DNA from: Guyanagaster necrorhizus
Lineage: Eukaryota > Basidiomycota > Agaricomycetes > Agaricales > Physalacriaceae
Direction: 5' to 3'
Length of the DNA stretch: 64,000 bases
Assembly: GCF_019112545.1 (NCBI RefSeq)
Contig: NW_025064883.1
Span: 1,686,100-1,750,099 of the forward strand
Part shown: piece by piece, positions 26,022-37,518 of the stretch
How the letters are laid out: every line of letters starts with the position of its first letter
Numbering within the stretch: position 1 is the first letter of the stretch
Program-made: the position numbers and the translations under genes
The notes under the pieces: model-generated
Database searches by the model: none
Told to the model about the DNA's origin: nothing
Seen by the model: the letters and a program-made list of their open reading frames with translations, nothing else

Positions 26022-27536
26022 ATGTCCCAAGATCCTTCACAAAATCCCCCTTTCCCCTTTCTCAGACCATGCTTGTCAGTTTGGCAGAGAACCACTCGTC
26101 ACCATCCTTTGCTTCATCAAGGCATTTCTTCTCCAATACCTGCTAATGCCGATGCAGTTATCATAGGTTCAGGTATCGCCGGAGCCCTTACTGCATACGA
26201 ATTACTGTCGGCACCCAATGGTCCCAAGAATGTCGTAATGCTTGAAGCCAGGGAAGCTTGCTCTGGTGCCACAGGCAGAAATGCAGGTCATTGTCGTCCA
26301 GGTATGCCTCCGCCATCTTGTTCTCATATCCTCTTATCAAATTTCACAGACGCTTTTCGTGGATTCACCGCCTTTTCTAAAATCCACGGCCCAGAGCAAG
26401 CCATGAAGATTATCGAGCACGAAAAGCTTGTTCTTCAACTGGTTAAACGGTTTATCGATACCCACAAGATTGAGTGCGACTTTGATTATTGCAAGACCTT
26501 TGATGTTATCATGGGAGAGGATTTCTGTCAATACGTCACTGGCAGTTTTGAGTCCTTCAAGCAATATGGTGGCGACACGTTTGGTATAACTTGGCTTGAA
26601 CAAGGTGAAGCACGAAAGGTCTGTCCTCTGACACGAATTGTCGCGAGCAAGGTCACTAACAGGCTTCTTCAACAGGCCACTCGTGTTCCTGGGGCTCTTG
26701 GCGCGTTTGAGTGGAATGCTGCGAGTCTTCACCCGGCAAAGCTTTGTCTTGCAGTCCTGGCTCTGGGTCGCGATCTTGGCTTATCCCTCTTTACTCATAC
26801 ACCTGCAACGGCAATCGAGCCTTCTCCCTTCGGCAACAAGAGTTGGGTTGTACGCACTACCCGTGGTTCGATCACGACACCCGTCATCGTTCATGCTACC
26901 AATGCCTTCGCTGATACCCTCCTTCCCCAATTGAAGAACCTTGTAACTCCTATGCGTGCTCAGGCCCACAAGATAATCCCAACCCCTTCATTTTCGTCAA
27001 CGAGTATGCTTACCCATACCTACTCGTTGCGATTCGCTTTACATCACTTCTATTCACTTATCCAGCGCAAGTCGGACGGGACGCTCGTCTTAGGCACTAG
27101 CCGGGGTATTCCCGGCCTCAGTGAGGCCACACGTGCAGAACTTGCTTGCAAAAACGATCGGGTATTCAATGAGGAAATTCAAGAAGATGCGATCAGATCC
27201 TTCAAGACGATATTTCCTGATTTTGGGGAGGAGGCTCTGGGAGAAGGGCTTGAGTATGGATGGACAGGTATACTCGGGATGGTGAGTAACGTCGACGAAT
27301 CGAGGCTTAGAGCTTACGCGTTCTTCAAGACCAAAGATTCGGTGCCTTTTGTTGGAGCAGTCCCTGGTAGTCCAGGTCAGTATGTCCTAGCGGGGTTCAA
27401 TGGCCATGGAATGGCGCGTATTTTTGGTTGTGCGCCTGGTATAGCCCAGATGGTTCTTGGGGGGAAGTGGGAAGACACAGGGACGCCGGACTGCTTCCAG
27501 ATTACCGAAGAGCGGATGGAAAAACTAAGACAGTAA
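26022..27536 (+). CDS. FAD-dependent oxidoreductase (DAO superfamily)
   Basis: A flavoenzyme of the D-amino-acid/sarcosine/glycine oxidase superfamily that would oxidise an amine or related substrate. The start is ATG at 26022. The dinucleotide-binding fold VIIGSGIAGALTAYELL (26159-26209) is preceded by a short leader, followed by LEAREACSGATGRNAGHCRP, and closed by a C-terminal FAD motif PGQYVLAGFNGHGMARIFG (about 27374-27430). Almost the whole gene is one frame. A 48-nt stretch at 26302-26349 with GTATGC and TTCACAG ends is probably an in-frame intron, since splicing joins GHCRP to DAFRGF. It would encode about 488 residues after splicing. The substrate is unknown and the neighbours give no pathway hint. 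Confidence 0.85.
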   Translation: MSQDPSQNPPFPFLRPCLSVWQRTTRHHPLLHQGISSPIPANADAVIIGSGIAGALTAYELLSAPNGPKNVVMLEAREACSGATGRNAGHCRPGMPPPSCSHILLSNFTDAFRGFTAFSKIHGPEQAMKIIEHEKLVLQLVKRFIDTHKIECDFDYCKTFDVIMGEDFCQYVTGSFESFKQYGGDTFGITWLEQGEARKVCPLTRIVASKVTNRLLQQATRVPGALGAFEWNAASLHPAKLCLAVLALGRDLGLSLFTHTPATAIEPSPFGNKSWVVRTTRGSITTPVIVHATNAFADTLLPQLKNLVTPMRAQAHKIIPTPSFSSTSMLTHTYSLRFALHHFYSLIQRKSDGTLVLGTSRGIPGLSEATRAELACKNDRVFNEEIQEDAIRSFKTIFPDFGEEALGEGLEYGWTGILGMVSNVDESRLRAYAFFKTKDSVPFVGAVPGSPGQYVLAGFNGHGMARIFGCAPGIAQMVLGGKWEDTGTPDCFQITEERMEKLRQ

Positions 27537-27650
27537 AGGTAAGTGTAATAAGGTTAGATGCAGGTTGGGCAGCCCTGCAATTGTACGATTATTTTATGCC
27601 AGTTACATTCTATGTGTCCACTAAGTAGACTGTACCATACCGCCTCTATT

Positions 27651-29118
27651 TTATTTTGACTTTTGGCCAACGGCTTCCCAAGTTTCACGGCTTGCCGTAC
27701 TAGCATCGTCAGTCAATTTGATGTCTTCCATGTCTGTCGCTCGTGCAACATCCGCTAGTTCATGCTGTTCATCAGATACGAAGACTTCGAGCCGACTATT
27801 TGTGCCGAAACGGACAACCTGCGTGAGGGACATGTTAGAGCGGGCGGGTTGCAGCGGTGAAGTAAACATTTTCTCCAGCGGACGCAGTCATGATACCGCC
27901 AGTGGTATGTGAGTGCGATTGGCTTGAATCATACGCCTAACCTCCCCTGGAATCGAGACTGCTCAACAGGGTATTGGTGTACAGTTTTGATAAGGGGAAG
28001 TTGAAGAGGAGATGAAGTCCTGTTGACTATCCACAGATGAGTAGGAATTTATCGCAAGGAACCGGACGGACTCACGTCCACGAGATATACGATCAAACCA
28101 ACGACCGCACAAACGGAAGTGAGCAAGCCGATCTGGATAGTTGCTGGGGGCCAGAAGGTGAGCCGACGTCATAAATCATGCTCCGAGGAACTTGCATTGT
28201 ATGGTGCGCACCCAAAGGAAAAGAAAAAACCGACGACGTGAGAAGATGTACTGAGAGATCATACAGATGCCAAACAAGAATAGCGGTGATCAGAATATCT
28301 GCGGCACAAGCGCCAACGAGCTAAAGGATAACCCAGGCCTGACAATAAGGTTCAACACAGAATAGATAGATTGGTAGACCCGCATACCTTGATTTCCTGA
28401 AATCGGAGGAATGAACCTATACTTATCGCTTCAACAGTACTGGCAATGGCTCTAACTAGAAAGATGCTTCAATATCCTATAGTTCTCGGATTCATCGATT
28501 ACTCACTAGCACCCACCATTGTGGCTGCGACGACCACGGTGACCAGCCAAAGATTTGAAGTCAGGATTTTAACTCCCCAGGCGAAGAATATTTGTACGGA
28601 GCAAGATATGGTGCCCTAGATGTTGATGAGTCCGACGGAGTAAGTCTACGGTTGAAGATACATTACCGTCAATGCGGCCGCTGTGACGATTATAGTAGGT
28701 CAGAGCACCTATCAGAAGATAAAGTGGTACGTACTCGTAGCAAATACTGCAATTAACGTCAGCGGGTATTTTATGTTGAAATTAAAGTATGACTCACCTG
28801 CGATGGGCTAGATCCACAGAAAGAAGCCATTACTGAGTCGAAAAGTGCATATCAGCTAGGATCGCACAACAAAGTGTATGATAAGTGTTGCGTACATATA
28901 CACAAATTGCTACTCAAATGGCGACGTTGAGGATCAAGAGGAAGAACACCTAGAATAGATGTGAGAATGCCGATTCTGTCATTGAGGCGAATACATACGA
29001 AAACTTCAGTCAAGCTTTGTCTCGCCCGAAATACGGCATGAGTATTGCTGAGGAATTGCGAGGACCGTTGACGAACAATGGATATTGGCACTTACGATGC
29101 TCCAGCCTCAGACGACAT
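27651..29118 (-). pseudogene. DUF6534-type seven-helix membrane protein, probably broken
   Basis: The family is common in Agaricomycetes, with about seven spans and unknown function. Recognisable pieces on the minus strand: ATG at 29118 (MSSEAGAS), the helix VQIFFAWGVKILTSNLWLVT (28540-28600), RFQEIK, the helix ACAADILITAILVWHL (28270-28320), IQIGLLTSVCAVVGLIVYLVD (read in pieces, 28080-28145), the signature NFPLSKLYTNTLLSSL (27965-28010), and a polar tail ending at 27651. In the ACAADIL exon the frame reads AWVIL-stop-LVGAC; the TAG (28321-28323) sits where a Trp codon is expected. The segment linking WHL to TIQIG and the 5' exons (28750-28960) also show stops and no good splice solution. 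A rearranged but working gene is possible; decay is more likely. Confidence 0.6.
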
Positions 29119-29585
29119 TGTGAAGGAGGAGATGAGAGAGAGGCGGGGCTAGTAATATAGGATCCATACTACTCCTATGGCACACAGGAACAATGTACTG
29201 CCCTCGATGGTAGTCGGTACATGCAGAGTGCTCGGAGGTTCGCAAGTTGCGAGGCAACGAACAATGTGAGAAGTAGGACAGGGAAAGAACGTCTGGTCCA
29301 TCATTTGATGCTACCCAAGAGGATACTACATAGCGAAACTCAGTCTGAGAGCGCCTTTGTCGTCGACTAGCTAGAGGAACATGCCGCTCAACGATCGTAT
29401 TCCGCCTCCGAGGCTGTCCACTAAGTGGGAGAGAGATGAACAACGGCTGCCCGAAACAAACTTGGCCCTTCAGCTTGAGTACTTCCAGAGGTCGCAGAGA
29501 CGAACCGAAAGCCAGAAGAATGTAGCCATCACTAAAATTATAGAAATAATAGTAGAGGTCGAAAGTCAGACATATTATTCCCACG
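29119..29585. other. Intergenic stretch
   Basis: Contains overlapping short frames (a 76-codon plus frame at 29381 and a 158-codon minus frame at 29108-29584) with no motif or splice support. It should contain the promoter of the DUF6534-type gene at its left end. Confidence 0.35.
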
Positions 29586-30576
29586 CCCCTCGACGTTCAC
29601 CGTCACGATGAACGGCTTTCATGGAATTACCTAGAACGCAGCCTGCTTTTTCCAAGCCTGAGACCTGAGGACTGGAACACATCTTGGGAACATCTCTGTA
29701 GCTCAGGTATCCTATCCCATCAACTCTGCCTCGCCATTGCTTTCCAAGTCGAGAAGCGCGAACCTGGTCCAATGGCGTTTGAATATTCAAGAAAGCTACA
29801 AAGTACCCTTGGTCTTCGCTTTTACATTGGTGTAGGAAGTGTCGATGCGCTGCGCAATCTTGATCTTGAAGCTAAATGGATTACTGCCATTGCCATTCCC
29901 GCTGCTCGCAGGCAACATGCTCTTGTCGGTTTATCCGAGGCATGCGCTATAGCTGGAAATCTCAACGATGTTAGGGGATTTACCGGAGATATACTTCCCG
30001 ACAATATCTCTGTCGTTCCTCAAGCACCCCGGTATTTCCCAAATCCCGCATGAGATTTATTGCGCGAAGCGCGTCAAATATCTGGGACCGAGCGCGAAAA
30101 TAAGTGTCTTGCCAAAATGCAGATACTGCACCCAAGTCAACAGCCAGCTAGATAGAGCCTGCTGTCGATGACTTTATGCGTTCTCCGGCTCTTGCGTCAT
30201 ATTTGCAGGCTCAATAGGGACCCTCAAAGTGATCTCTACATCCGGACCAAGGAGGGACGGAGAGGGACGACTGTTTCACGCGAATCGACACTCCTTTTCC
30301 TCGCATATAGGTCTGATAAAGCTATGACGACTGGCGATCGCCAGAGCTCTTGTGTGCCATTATACGGTATGGTTCTGCCCTGCAAAGAGGCTTGATCAAG
30401 GACATAGCTGGGATTTCAAAGCCGTAATTGATCAGATGGCTAAAGAGTATGAGTCTGTTATACAGCTCCGAAACCGCTCATGGGTCCGTTGCGTATATGG
30501 CGTTCCTAGTGTTGTGAGCTGTGAAGCTAAAGTCTGGTTTGTGTGGGCCGCTGGTACAGAGCCTGTTGCCATCTGA
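29586..30576 (+). pseudogene. Coding-like remnant of an unidentified gene
   Basis: An open frame runs from about 29586 to the stop at 30053 without an early ATG (first ATG at 29772). It contains coding-like text such as WNYLERSLLFPSLRPEDWN and RFYIGVGSVDALRNLDLEAK. More coding-like pieces follow in shifted frames: DDFMRSPALASYLQAQ at about 30169, then stops, and DFKAVIDQMAKEYESVIQLR at about 30410-30470 ending at 30576. Protein-like segments in different frames with no clean introns suggest a decaying gene. I do not recognise the family; a poorly modelled real gene is the alternative. Confidence 0.35.
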
Positions 30577-30659
30577 AATGACCATCCATATTTTACAACA
30601 TATTATCAACATGAGGACAGATATCAAGCACTATCCTCGTTAGGCCGGTGTGCATCCCA

Positions 30660-31049
30660 AAGGCACGAAAAGGTGTTCATCACGGCGAGTAGCATGAGAA
30701 AGTTAATGTTGAGCCACCGTGGCGCCTTCTATCTTTTTTCATGCACAAGAACTGAAAGACGCTTATAAGGACTTGGATTGCCTTCTTGCGCGTCTTCCTG
30801 AGAAAGTTGGGGTGGTATTCTGGGAAGAGAAGCCTGGATGTGGAAGGGGACGTGTTTTTCCAATCAAGACAGAATTGCAACTGCGTCCCGGTACCGCGGA
30901 CCGAACCTCAATCCTCTATCAAACCGGAGTAGATACTGGTGGATGCTCTTGAATCAGTTTTGAAAGATGGAAAACTGAATGTTCGTCCCGCTACGGGGCG
31001 CTTGCCATGGAACGGCAGACCGCTCAAGGAGTCCAGAACTCGAATTTGA
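30660..31049 (+). other. Coding-like fragments upstream of OLE1
   Basis: A frame at about 30719-30925 (FFHAQELKDAYKDLDCLLAR) and another at about 30935-31049 (LVDALESVLKDGKLNVRPAT, then stop) look protein-like but lie in different frames. They could be two exons of one small gene or debris. The region also lies where the OLE1 promoter is expected (OLE1 starts at 31158). Confidence 0.25.
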
Positions 31050-31157
31050 CCACAGAAAAAAAACGATGACGCCGCTAGTACACAGGCCACAACACACGTC
31101 CCCAAAAATGGATCCGCTCGTCCCCAAGAATTTGGCACTCTCCCACTGACGACTACC

Positions 31158-32798
31158 ATGTCTGACGTCCCTACGAAGCAGGATGTACCCATCGACCTCA
31201 ACATTCCCGACAATTATGTTCAGCATACCTTGACAACGACGAAATCGCTCCCTCCCATCACTCTTTCCAATATTCTCAATGAAATCAACTGGCTTTCTTT
31301 CATCATCCTTACCTCGACCCCAATAATGGGAGTTATCGGTGCTTGTTATACCAGGCTTAGATGGGAGACTGCCGTCTGGGCCGTTGCTTATTACTTCATC
31401 ACCGGTCTTGGTATCACGGCAGGGTACCATCGTCTCTGGGCTCACAGGTCGTACAATGCTTCGGCCCCGCTCCAGTATATACTCGCCATGGCAGGAGCTG
31501 GTTCGCTGGAAGGGTCGATCAAGTGGTGGTCCCGAGGTCATCGTGCACACCACCGGTACACGGACACCGATCTCGATCCATACAACGCTCACCGGGGATT
31601 TTTCTACTCGCATATCGGATGGATGCTCGTCAAGCCGAGGCGGAAGCCTGGTGTCGCAGACGTCAGTGATCTGAGCAAGAATCGCGTCGTGAGGTGGCAG
31701 CACAGGCACTATTTGACACTCATCTTGACCATGGGTTTCCTCTTTCCTTCTTTGATCGCATGGTTGGGATGGGGTGATGCGAAGGGTGGGTTCGTATATG
31801 CTGGTGTTTTGCGCCTCGTCTTTGTACATCACGTCAGTTTTTGAGCGATTGTTATATTTTTTTTTCTTGGGGAAGCTGACGTATTTTTTGCTTAGTCGAC
31901 TTTCTGTGTCAATTCTCTTGCCCATTGGCTTGGCGAGACTCCGTTCGACGATAAGCATACGCCAAAGGACCATGTAATTACAGCGTTTGCTACCATTGGT
32001 GAGGGATACCACAATTTCCACCACCAGGTACGTGTCGCCTCATGTTTGTCATATACGCGACATCTGACTCGGGCTCGCAGTTCCCGATGGACTACCGGAA
32101 TGCTATCAAGTGGTACCAATATGACCCGACCAAGTGGTTCATTTGGTCGATGCAGAAGATTGGTCTAGCGAGTCATCTGAAGGTTTTCCCTGAGAATGAA
32201 GTTCGCAAGGGCCAGTTGACGATGCAGCTCAAGCGTCTTCGAGAGACTCAGGAATCACTTACCTGGCCTTCAAATAGCGATGACCTACCTGTTGTTTCAT
32301 TCGAGAGTTGTACGTTTTGTTTTGTTTTTTTTTGTTCCGCACTACCTTGCCAAGGTATTGACGTTTTTTGTCAAGTCCAAACCCAGTCGCAAAAGCGTCC
32401 ACTGATTCTTATTTCGGGCTTCATCCACGATGTTTCGACGTTTATGGATGAGCACCCAGGTGGTGCCCATCTCCTTGTAAAGTTTATCGGCAAAGACGCG
32501 ACTACGGCCTTCTTTGGTGGTGTGTACGACCACTCGAATGCGGCTCATAATGTAAGTTACTGCGCTGCTTGACTGTCGTCAATTTGTTTATACCTTATAG
32601 CTTCTTGCTATGAAACGCGTGGGTGTACTCCACGGCGGCCATCCTCACATTCTGGACATCGCGAAGCGAATTCCACCTAGCCAACGGTTGAAGATTGCGC
32701 GGTACAATGAATTGAGTTCAAACTATGCTAGCAGCACAGCGTGGAGTGATGGTGATGAGGAGGAACAGGAGGGTATGGTGAAGAAGCTCCGAAAGTGA
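31158..32798 (+). CDS. OLE1: Delta-9 acyl-CoA desaturase with C-terminal cytochrome b5 domain
   Basis: An ER membrane enzyme that puts the cis-9 double bond into palmitoyl- and stearoyl-CoA; the fused cytochrome b5 domain passes electrons to the di-iron centre. The start is ATG at 31158 ([19 protein letters not shown]). All three histidine boxes are present: HRLWAH (31431-31448), HRAHHR (about 31540) and HNFHH (about 32014). Four hydrophobic spans flank them ([18 protein letters not shown] and others). The b5 domain has DEHPGG (about 32447) and the second haem-ligand region DHSNAAHN (about 32533). Four introns: after FVHH, after FHHQ, after VVSFES and after AAHN. The last exon ends EGMVKKLRK at 32798. 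Size and order match fungal Ole1. An inverted broken copy lies at 37.5-38.3 kb. Confidence 0.96.
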
Positions 32799-32956
32799 AG
32801 GTTGCTGGGAGGAGTTGTTGCTAAAAGCTTTTGACTCTTGGTTCTCTTTATAAATATGATGTGATGTTTTTTTGCTACGCGGCCCGGGATATACATTTGG
32901 AATTCTGTCACGTTGGTGACTTGTGTTTGAACTCGACCAGTGCCTCGATCGCTTGA

Positions 32957-35640
32957 ATGTCGCTAATTAGTGATACCGAGTGCGTTCAATCACGTCTGGC
33001 CTTGCACCGTTCACCAATCCTTTCACAGTTATCTTATCCACAGCCTCAGACTCAACTACCTCCGCGACGTCGAGGATCCCTATGGTTCCCGTCTCATCTC
33101 TCTCGACTCGTCCTATACTTCAAACCCGTACATCCTCGCCGCCTCTCTCGCTGACGTCGACCGATGGCCAGAGCTTGCCATGCCGTCTAGTCCCCAAATC
33201 AGCGATGACGAAGAACAACCAGCCCCGGGGGCCAAAAGTTTGAAATACACGCAGACGATCATGGGTGGACGCACGGGCGGGCTGGGATTGCGTGTCAGTG
33301 GGAAACGGACGTCAGTGAGCAAGCGGGCGTCGACGCTGCTGTCAACCACGGAGCCGGACGTAGTGAAGAACTTTGTTGGGACGAGTGCGCCGGTGAATGA
33401 AGAACCAGATGTCGAGGAGCCAGAGAGCATGCCAGAGATCAACGTGCAGGAGCCGGTGGTGGTGGACGAGGTGCCGGATCTGCCGCAGTTTATCCCCAGA
33501 TTCAAAGGCGCTGCTGAGATGGAACGGCGACGACGACTGAGGATGGCAGCTAGGAGAAGTCCTGATACCGCCCCGCTGCCTGGTCCACCACCGACGCTCA
33601 GCTTTGATGACTCTTCCAGCGACGAAGAGAACCCTGCGTCGCCATCCTCGTCGCCGTCATCATCGTCCGAATATGTCGCTGGTGGAAACGATAGCATGGA
33701 CGACGACGACGACGACTTTGACCCGTGCGTGTATGTTCTTTTCTTTCATTCTACACTCATCGTCTACAGCGAGTTTGCGGCGACAACAACGCGCACACCC
33801 GGCAACTTTGACAGCGCCTCCGACATGAACTCGGTCCTCTCTCTCTCAAACTCAGGGCCCTCCCGTCGATCCCGCCCCCGACTGAGCCCCGTCTCCGAAA
33901 AGGTCTCCCCAAACCGGGCGCGGGCAGAGTCCCGCCCCCACAAACCACAGCGCAATCCCACCGCAGAGATGACGTTCACCCGCAAACGCGTCCAGCCTCC
34001 CAAGCTCCCCACAGTGTCCGCACTCTCGGCCGTGCTCAAGTCTGCGGGCACCACGACTAATCCGTTCAGTGAGCTCTACTCGTTGATCAGTGGCCGCGGT
34101 GAGAGTGCGTCCTCGTACGTCCAGGTCTACTTTCCCCATGCACAGGAGCCTAGGAACAAGGCCATGGAACTCAGTGTGAGGAAGGATGCCTCGGTCGAAG
34201 AGGTCATTGGATTTGCGCTATGGACTTATTGGGAAGAGGGATGGAAACCCAAGCTGGACGACGGTCTCACTGAGGATGACGAGAGATGGAACACCCAACT
34301 GAGTGCCATTGGATGGATACTCCGAATAGCTGAGGATGACGGTGAAGTCGACGATGACTTTCCACGTACGTCCCTTGTTTCAATTCTGGAACTATACCTT
34401 TATGTCCTCCAGCTCCTGATCGAATGGGCAAAATCGTCAAATTCAACGCAGATGCCTATGCTGTCTTGGAAGCAAGTCCTGCCCAAGGTTAATCTCCTTC
34501 ATTTCCTCTATCCCCTCTCACCATCCCTCTAGTCGCACAGAACCGTATCCTCCAAGCCAAGATCCAACGACGTCCCTCTCGAACCGCCGTCGCCAAGAAA
34601 TCCCAGAACCAGAATCCAAGCTCATTGTCCCTAGCAGCCAATGCCGCCCCCGTTTTTGGCTCCAACCTCGGTTCCCTACCGCTCTCGACCAGTTTAGGCT
34701 TATCATCCAGCGGGCCGCAGATGTTCTTGAGAATAAGAGTGGCGGACGCAGCAGATGCAGGGCACATATCCACCACCATCCCTGTGTACGTCCTTTTTTT
34801 TCAACCCTTATCCCTCCCTGAGCCCAATTCTAGGTCTGCTGAGATGTATATGCAAGAAGCTCTCGAGATGGTCTGCCGTAAGCGCAAGCTTGACAATCCG
34901 AAAGAGTACGCACTGTTGCTCGCGGACATGAGCATTCTTATCCCGCTTGATCGCACCGTGGCGAGTCTGCAGGGTAAGCGAGAGCTCGTCATCATCAAGA
35001 AGAGCAGGCTCGGGGGAGATGTCCTCAAGGGTGCTGGGCGGACGACTGACCCAAATGGTTTGCTCGCACCATATTTGCTTTCATTTCTGATGTCCTTTCC
35101 AGCATCGATATTCAAGCGCATTTCGGATACGCCAGAAGTCAAACTTAGCTCTGCGCTGGATTACACCGCTGCATATAAGGTGAGGCTTTTTGCTCTCATA
35201 TACTTTTGTGCTAAGGTCTCCCCCTCCCCCAGAAATACACCATATCCCGCAAGATGCCCATGCTCGTCGCCAAGCAAGAAAAGACCCTCGCCATCGACGG
35301 TGTCTACATCCACGTGAGTTCCCTCGCACAAGCCCAAGTTAACCCACCCACCAACGCACTAACGCAGATCATGCCCTCCACTAACAAAGCCAAAGCTGTC
35401 TTTGACAACGGCAAGACCTACTCGTACCACATCAAGAGCATCGTTGACTGCCAGCAGAGTACGAAGAGTTTGAATATCTTCAAGCTGGTCCTTACGGGCA
35501 ACAAGAGGTATGATTTCGAGGCTGAGAGTCCAAAGTTGGCGGGGGAAATTGTGCAGACTATTCGGAGTATGAGGACGGCGCTGGAGAGGAGTGGGACTGT
35601 TAATAGGAGCAGGAGGAGTCGGCATGGGGGTGGGGGCTAG
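32957..35640 (+). CDS. SIN1: TORC2 subunit SIN1/AVO1 (CRIM and PH domains)
   Basis: Sin1 is the substrate-recruiting subunit of target-of-rapamycin complex 2 at the plasma membrane. The start was chosen at ATG 32957: MSLISDTD, then a 49-nt intron (32980-33028), then YLIHSLRLNYLRDVEDPYG, the usual fungal Sin1 opening. A disordered acidic and serine-rich stretch (33350-33720) precedes the CRIM domain (NPFSELYSLISG ... YVQVYFPHA ... ALWTYWEEGWKPKL, 34060-34250). A Ras-binding-like part follows (34720-35050) and a C-terminal PH domain (KYTISRKMPMLVAKQEKTLA ... SIVDCQQSTKSLNIFKLVL, 35230-35560). About eight introns, roughly 790 residues. It begins 158 bp after the OLE1 stop on the same strand. Confidence 0.93.
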
Positions 35641-36375
35641 GTAGGTAGCATGGACACAATTTCAACGCTTTTTTTTCCCACTGTCCACACAGTGATGAAT
35701 TGGCGAGGGAGGGCCTCCGCGATCTGGCCTTTGAAAAATATCGTGTAATGGCTTCCATTCTCGACTCCTTTAATAATTGGTGCGCTATAGATACTATGTC
35801 CCACGGATGCTAATTGAAAATATGATTTCGATGTCTCTCGGTTAGGTAGGTGGGTTCCATTCATCTTCACCGGGCTGTCCAGCGCATAATATACTACGTA
35901 CTCGCGTATCTCAGCTGAACTCAAGGCTTGTCATGCAACAAGTGTAGAGGACTCTGAAAAGTCGGAGTGAGAAGGACAGTCTTATCTTTAATGTACTACG
36001 GCGCTATAGTACATTTCGATCTGGCTCGGCATCAACCTTCCCCAAGAAGATTCTGCTTTTCAAAGCGGATATGACGCCGCTGTAGACCTTGTAATGTGTG
36101 TAGCTTTAGTCCCCGAGCCTCTCAGGGCTGATTTCGTTTCATAGGTCCTCTATTCTTACGACATGGAGCAGGTCAAATGCCGTCACGGCGTCCAATTTAG
36201 ATCTCGACCTCCAAGGCGTTGCAGACATCCCTGGAGTTACCAATTCGAAAGGGCTAAACGACTCATAAAAGGGCACAACGGAAAAGCCTATTCCGATCAT
36301 GATGCTGCTCGCCTTCTTGAAGCTTTCGGTGATTGGATTCAGGTCAATGTCCAGTGAGTTCTGTTCTTCGGCCAA
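35637..36375 (-). CDS. Hypothetical protein, about 190 residues, three exons
   Basis: Three coding-like minus-strand exons: 36160-36375 (SLDIDLNPITESFKKASSIM ... TAFDLLHV, followed by a GTAAGA donor), about 36020-36100 (YSGVISALKSRIFLGKVDAE, followed by GTACTA), and 35637-35920 (EYVVYYALDSPVKMNGTHLP ... FFKGQIAEALPRQF, stop at 35637). The 5' start was not found; the upstream frame closes near 36395. The stop overlaps the SIN1 stop by four bases, so the two genes are convergent. No membrane span or known motif. Unrecognised family. Confidence 0.42.
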
Positions 36376-36395
36376 TGCATACTCGACGTTTTAAC

Positions 36396-37518
36396 AGATG
36401 GGGCTTCGCCACCGAGAGATATTTCGGTAAGAAGAACGCGGAAATTAGGAAATCTCGTTTTATCACCCTAAGAAGGCCGTTTGTTGATAAGCCCTGAATG
36501 AGTAAAGGAAGAGCGCACTTAGTTTTCGAACTCGCAAATCAATTCCTAAATGAGCCTCGGAAGTCAACTGCTTTTTTAGAAGTGGGTTTACGTTCAGTAT
36601 CTAAGTCGAGTATTTGCAAAAAAAAAAAAAGGAGGGAGAAGATGAGCTTCATCCGCTAGTGGCGCGAGACGCCACAGAAAGAGAATGATACTCCGGATAG
36701 CCTTGTCAGTGAAGCGAGAAGGGAAAAAAAAAAAGCAATAAATGCAACAAGAAACACACTTTCTCCGCACCCTACGTCCGAGTCGGTCTATTCACCATAC
36801 CGATGTCTACGAAGGGGAAAAGGTGGCGTGCCGTTGATAGAGCGATGTCTCGCTGAGAATGGTACTTGGGTCTGCCAAGGGAAAAAAAAAATGACGATAG
36901 TGAGGGTTGGGATACCTTACCTACCATTGTACGTATCCACGGTTACGCATTTCGTCATCGCAATTCGGGTCATCCTTCAACGTCAGGACAAGAACAACTT
37001 GCGGAATGCATCGATTCTCAAAGGGTATATACATACGTCCGTACTTCAGTCTAAAGATGAGAGAGCCATGAGCCCTGAGATGCGTGTTGTGACATGGGCC
37101 CGGATAGGATCGTACTATTTCGGTAAAAGCGCGGTCATGCATCCCGGATTTACTCACTGCCCAAGACTTAGCAAGTTTTGGTCTGGGAAGCAAGGACACG
37201 TTCGATGAATCATATCGTAAAGCAAAGAAACTGAACATGTTCAATCATAGTTTTTATGTTTGATTTTACATCACACTGGCTGCATCTAGAGACTGCTAGT
37301 ACTACTACTCAGAGTATGGCAGCAATTCAATCTACCTTGCTATTCTCTCGTGGCACGAAAACAGATAAGACAATACGGAATACTATTGTTAAGATTGCTT
37401 ATGAACACGATTAAAATACAATATTCACGTCAGCGAATCAGTCTAATATCGGGGAAACGAGGACAGGTAAAAACGTTTAACAATGAGGCATGAGGCCTAG
37501 GACCTGCCATTTCCACAT
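36396..37518. other. Gene-poor stretch with A-rich tracts
   Basis: Holds homopolymer A runs near 36618-36632, 36726-36736 and 36883-36890 and some weak open frames (126 codons at 36828-37208, plus) without motifs. I see no gene, tRNA or repeat family. Confidence 0.4.

Noticed and set aside
30954..32024. A 356-codon minus-strand open frame
   Set aside because: It lies antisense to the OLE1 exons, whose histidine boxes and splice sites are clear. The antisense text is low quality and has no motif.
33113..33697. A 194-codon minus-strand frame rich in Ser and Gly
   Set aside because: It is a mirror of the acidic Ser-rich stretch of SIN1 on the plus strand.
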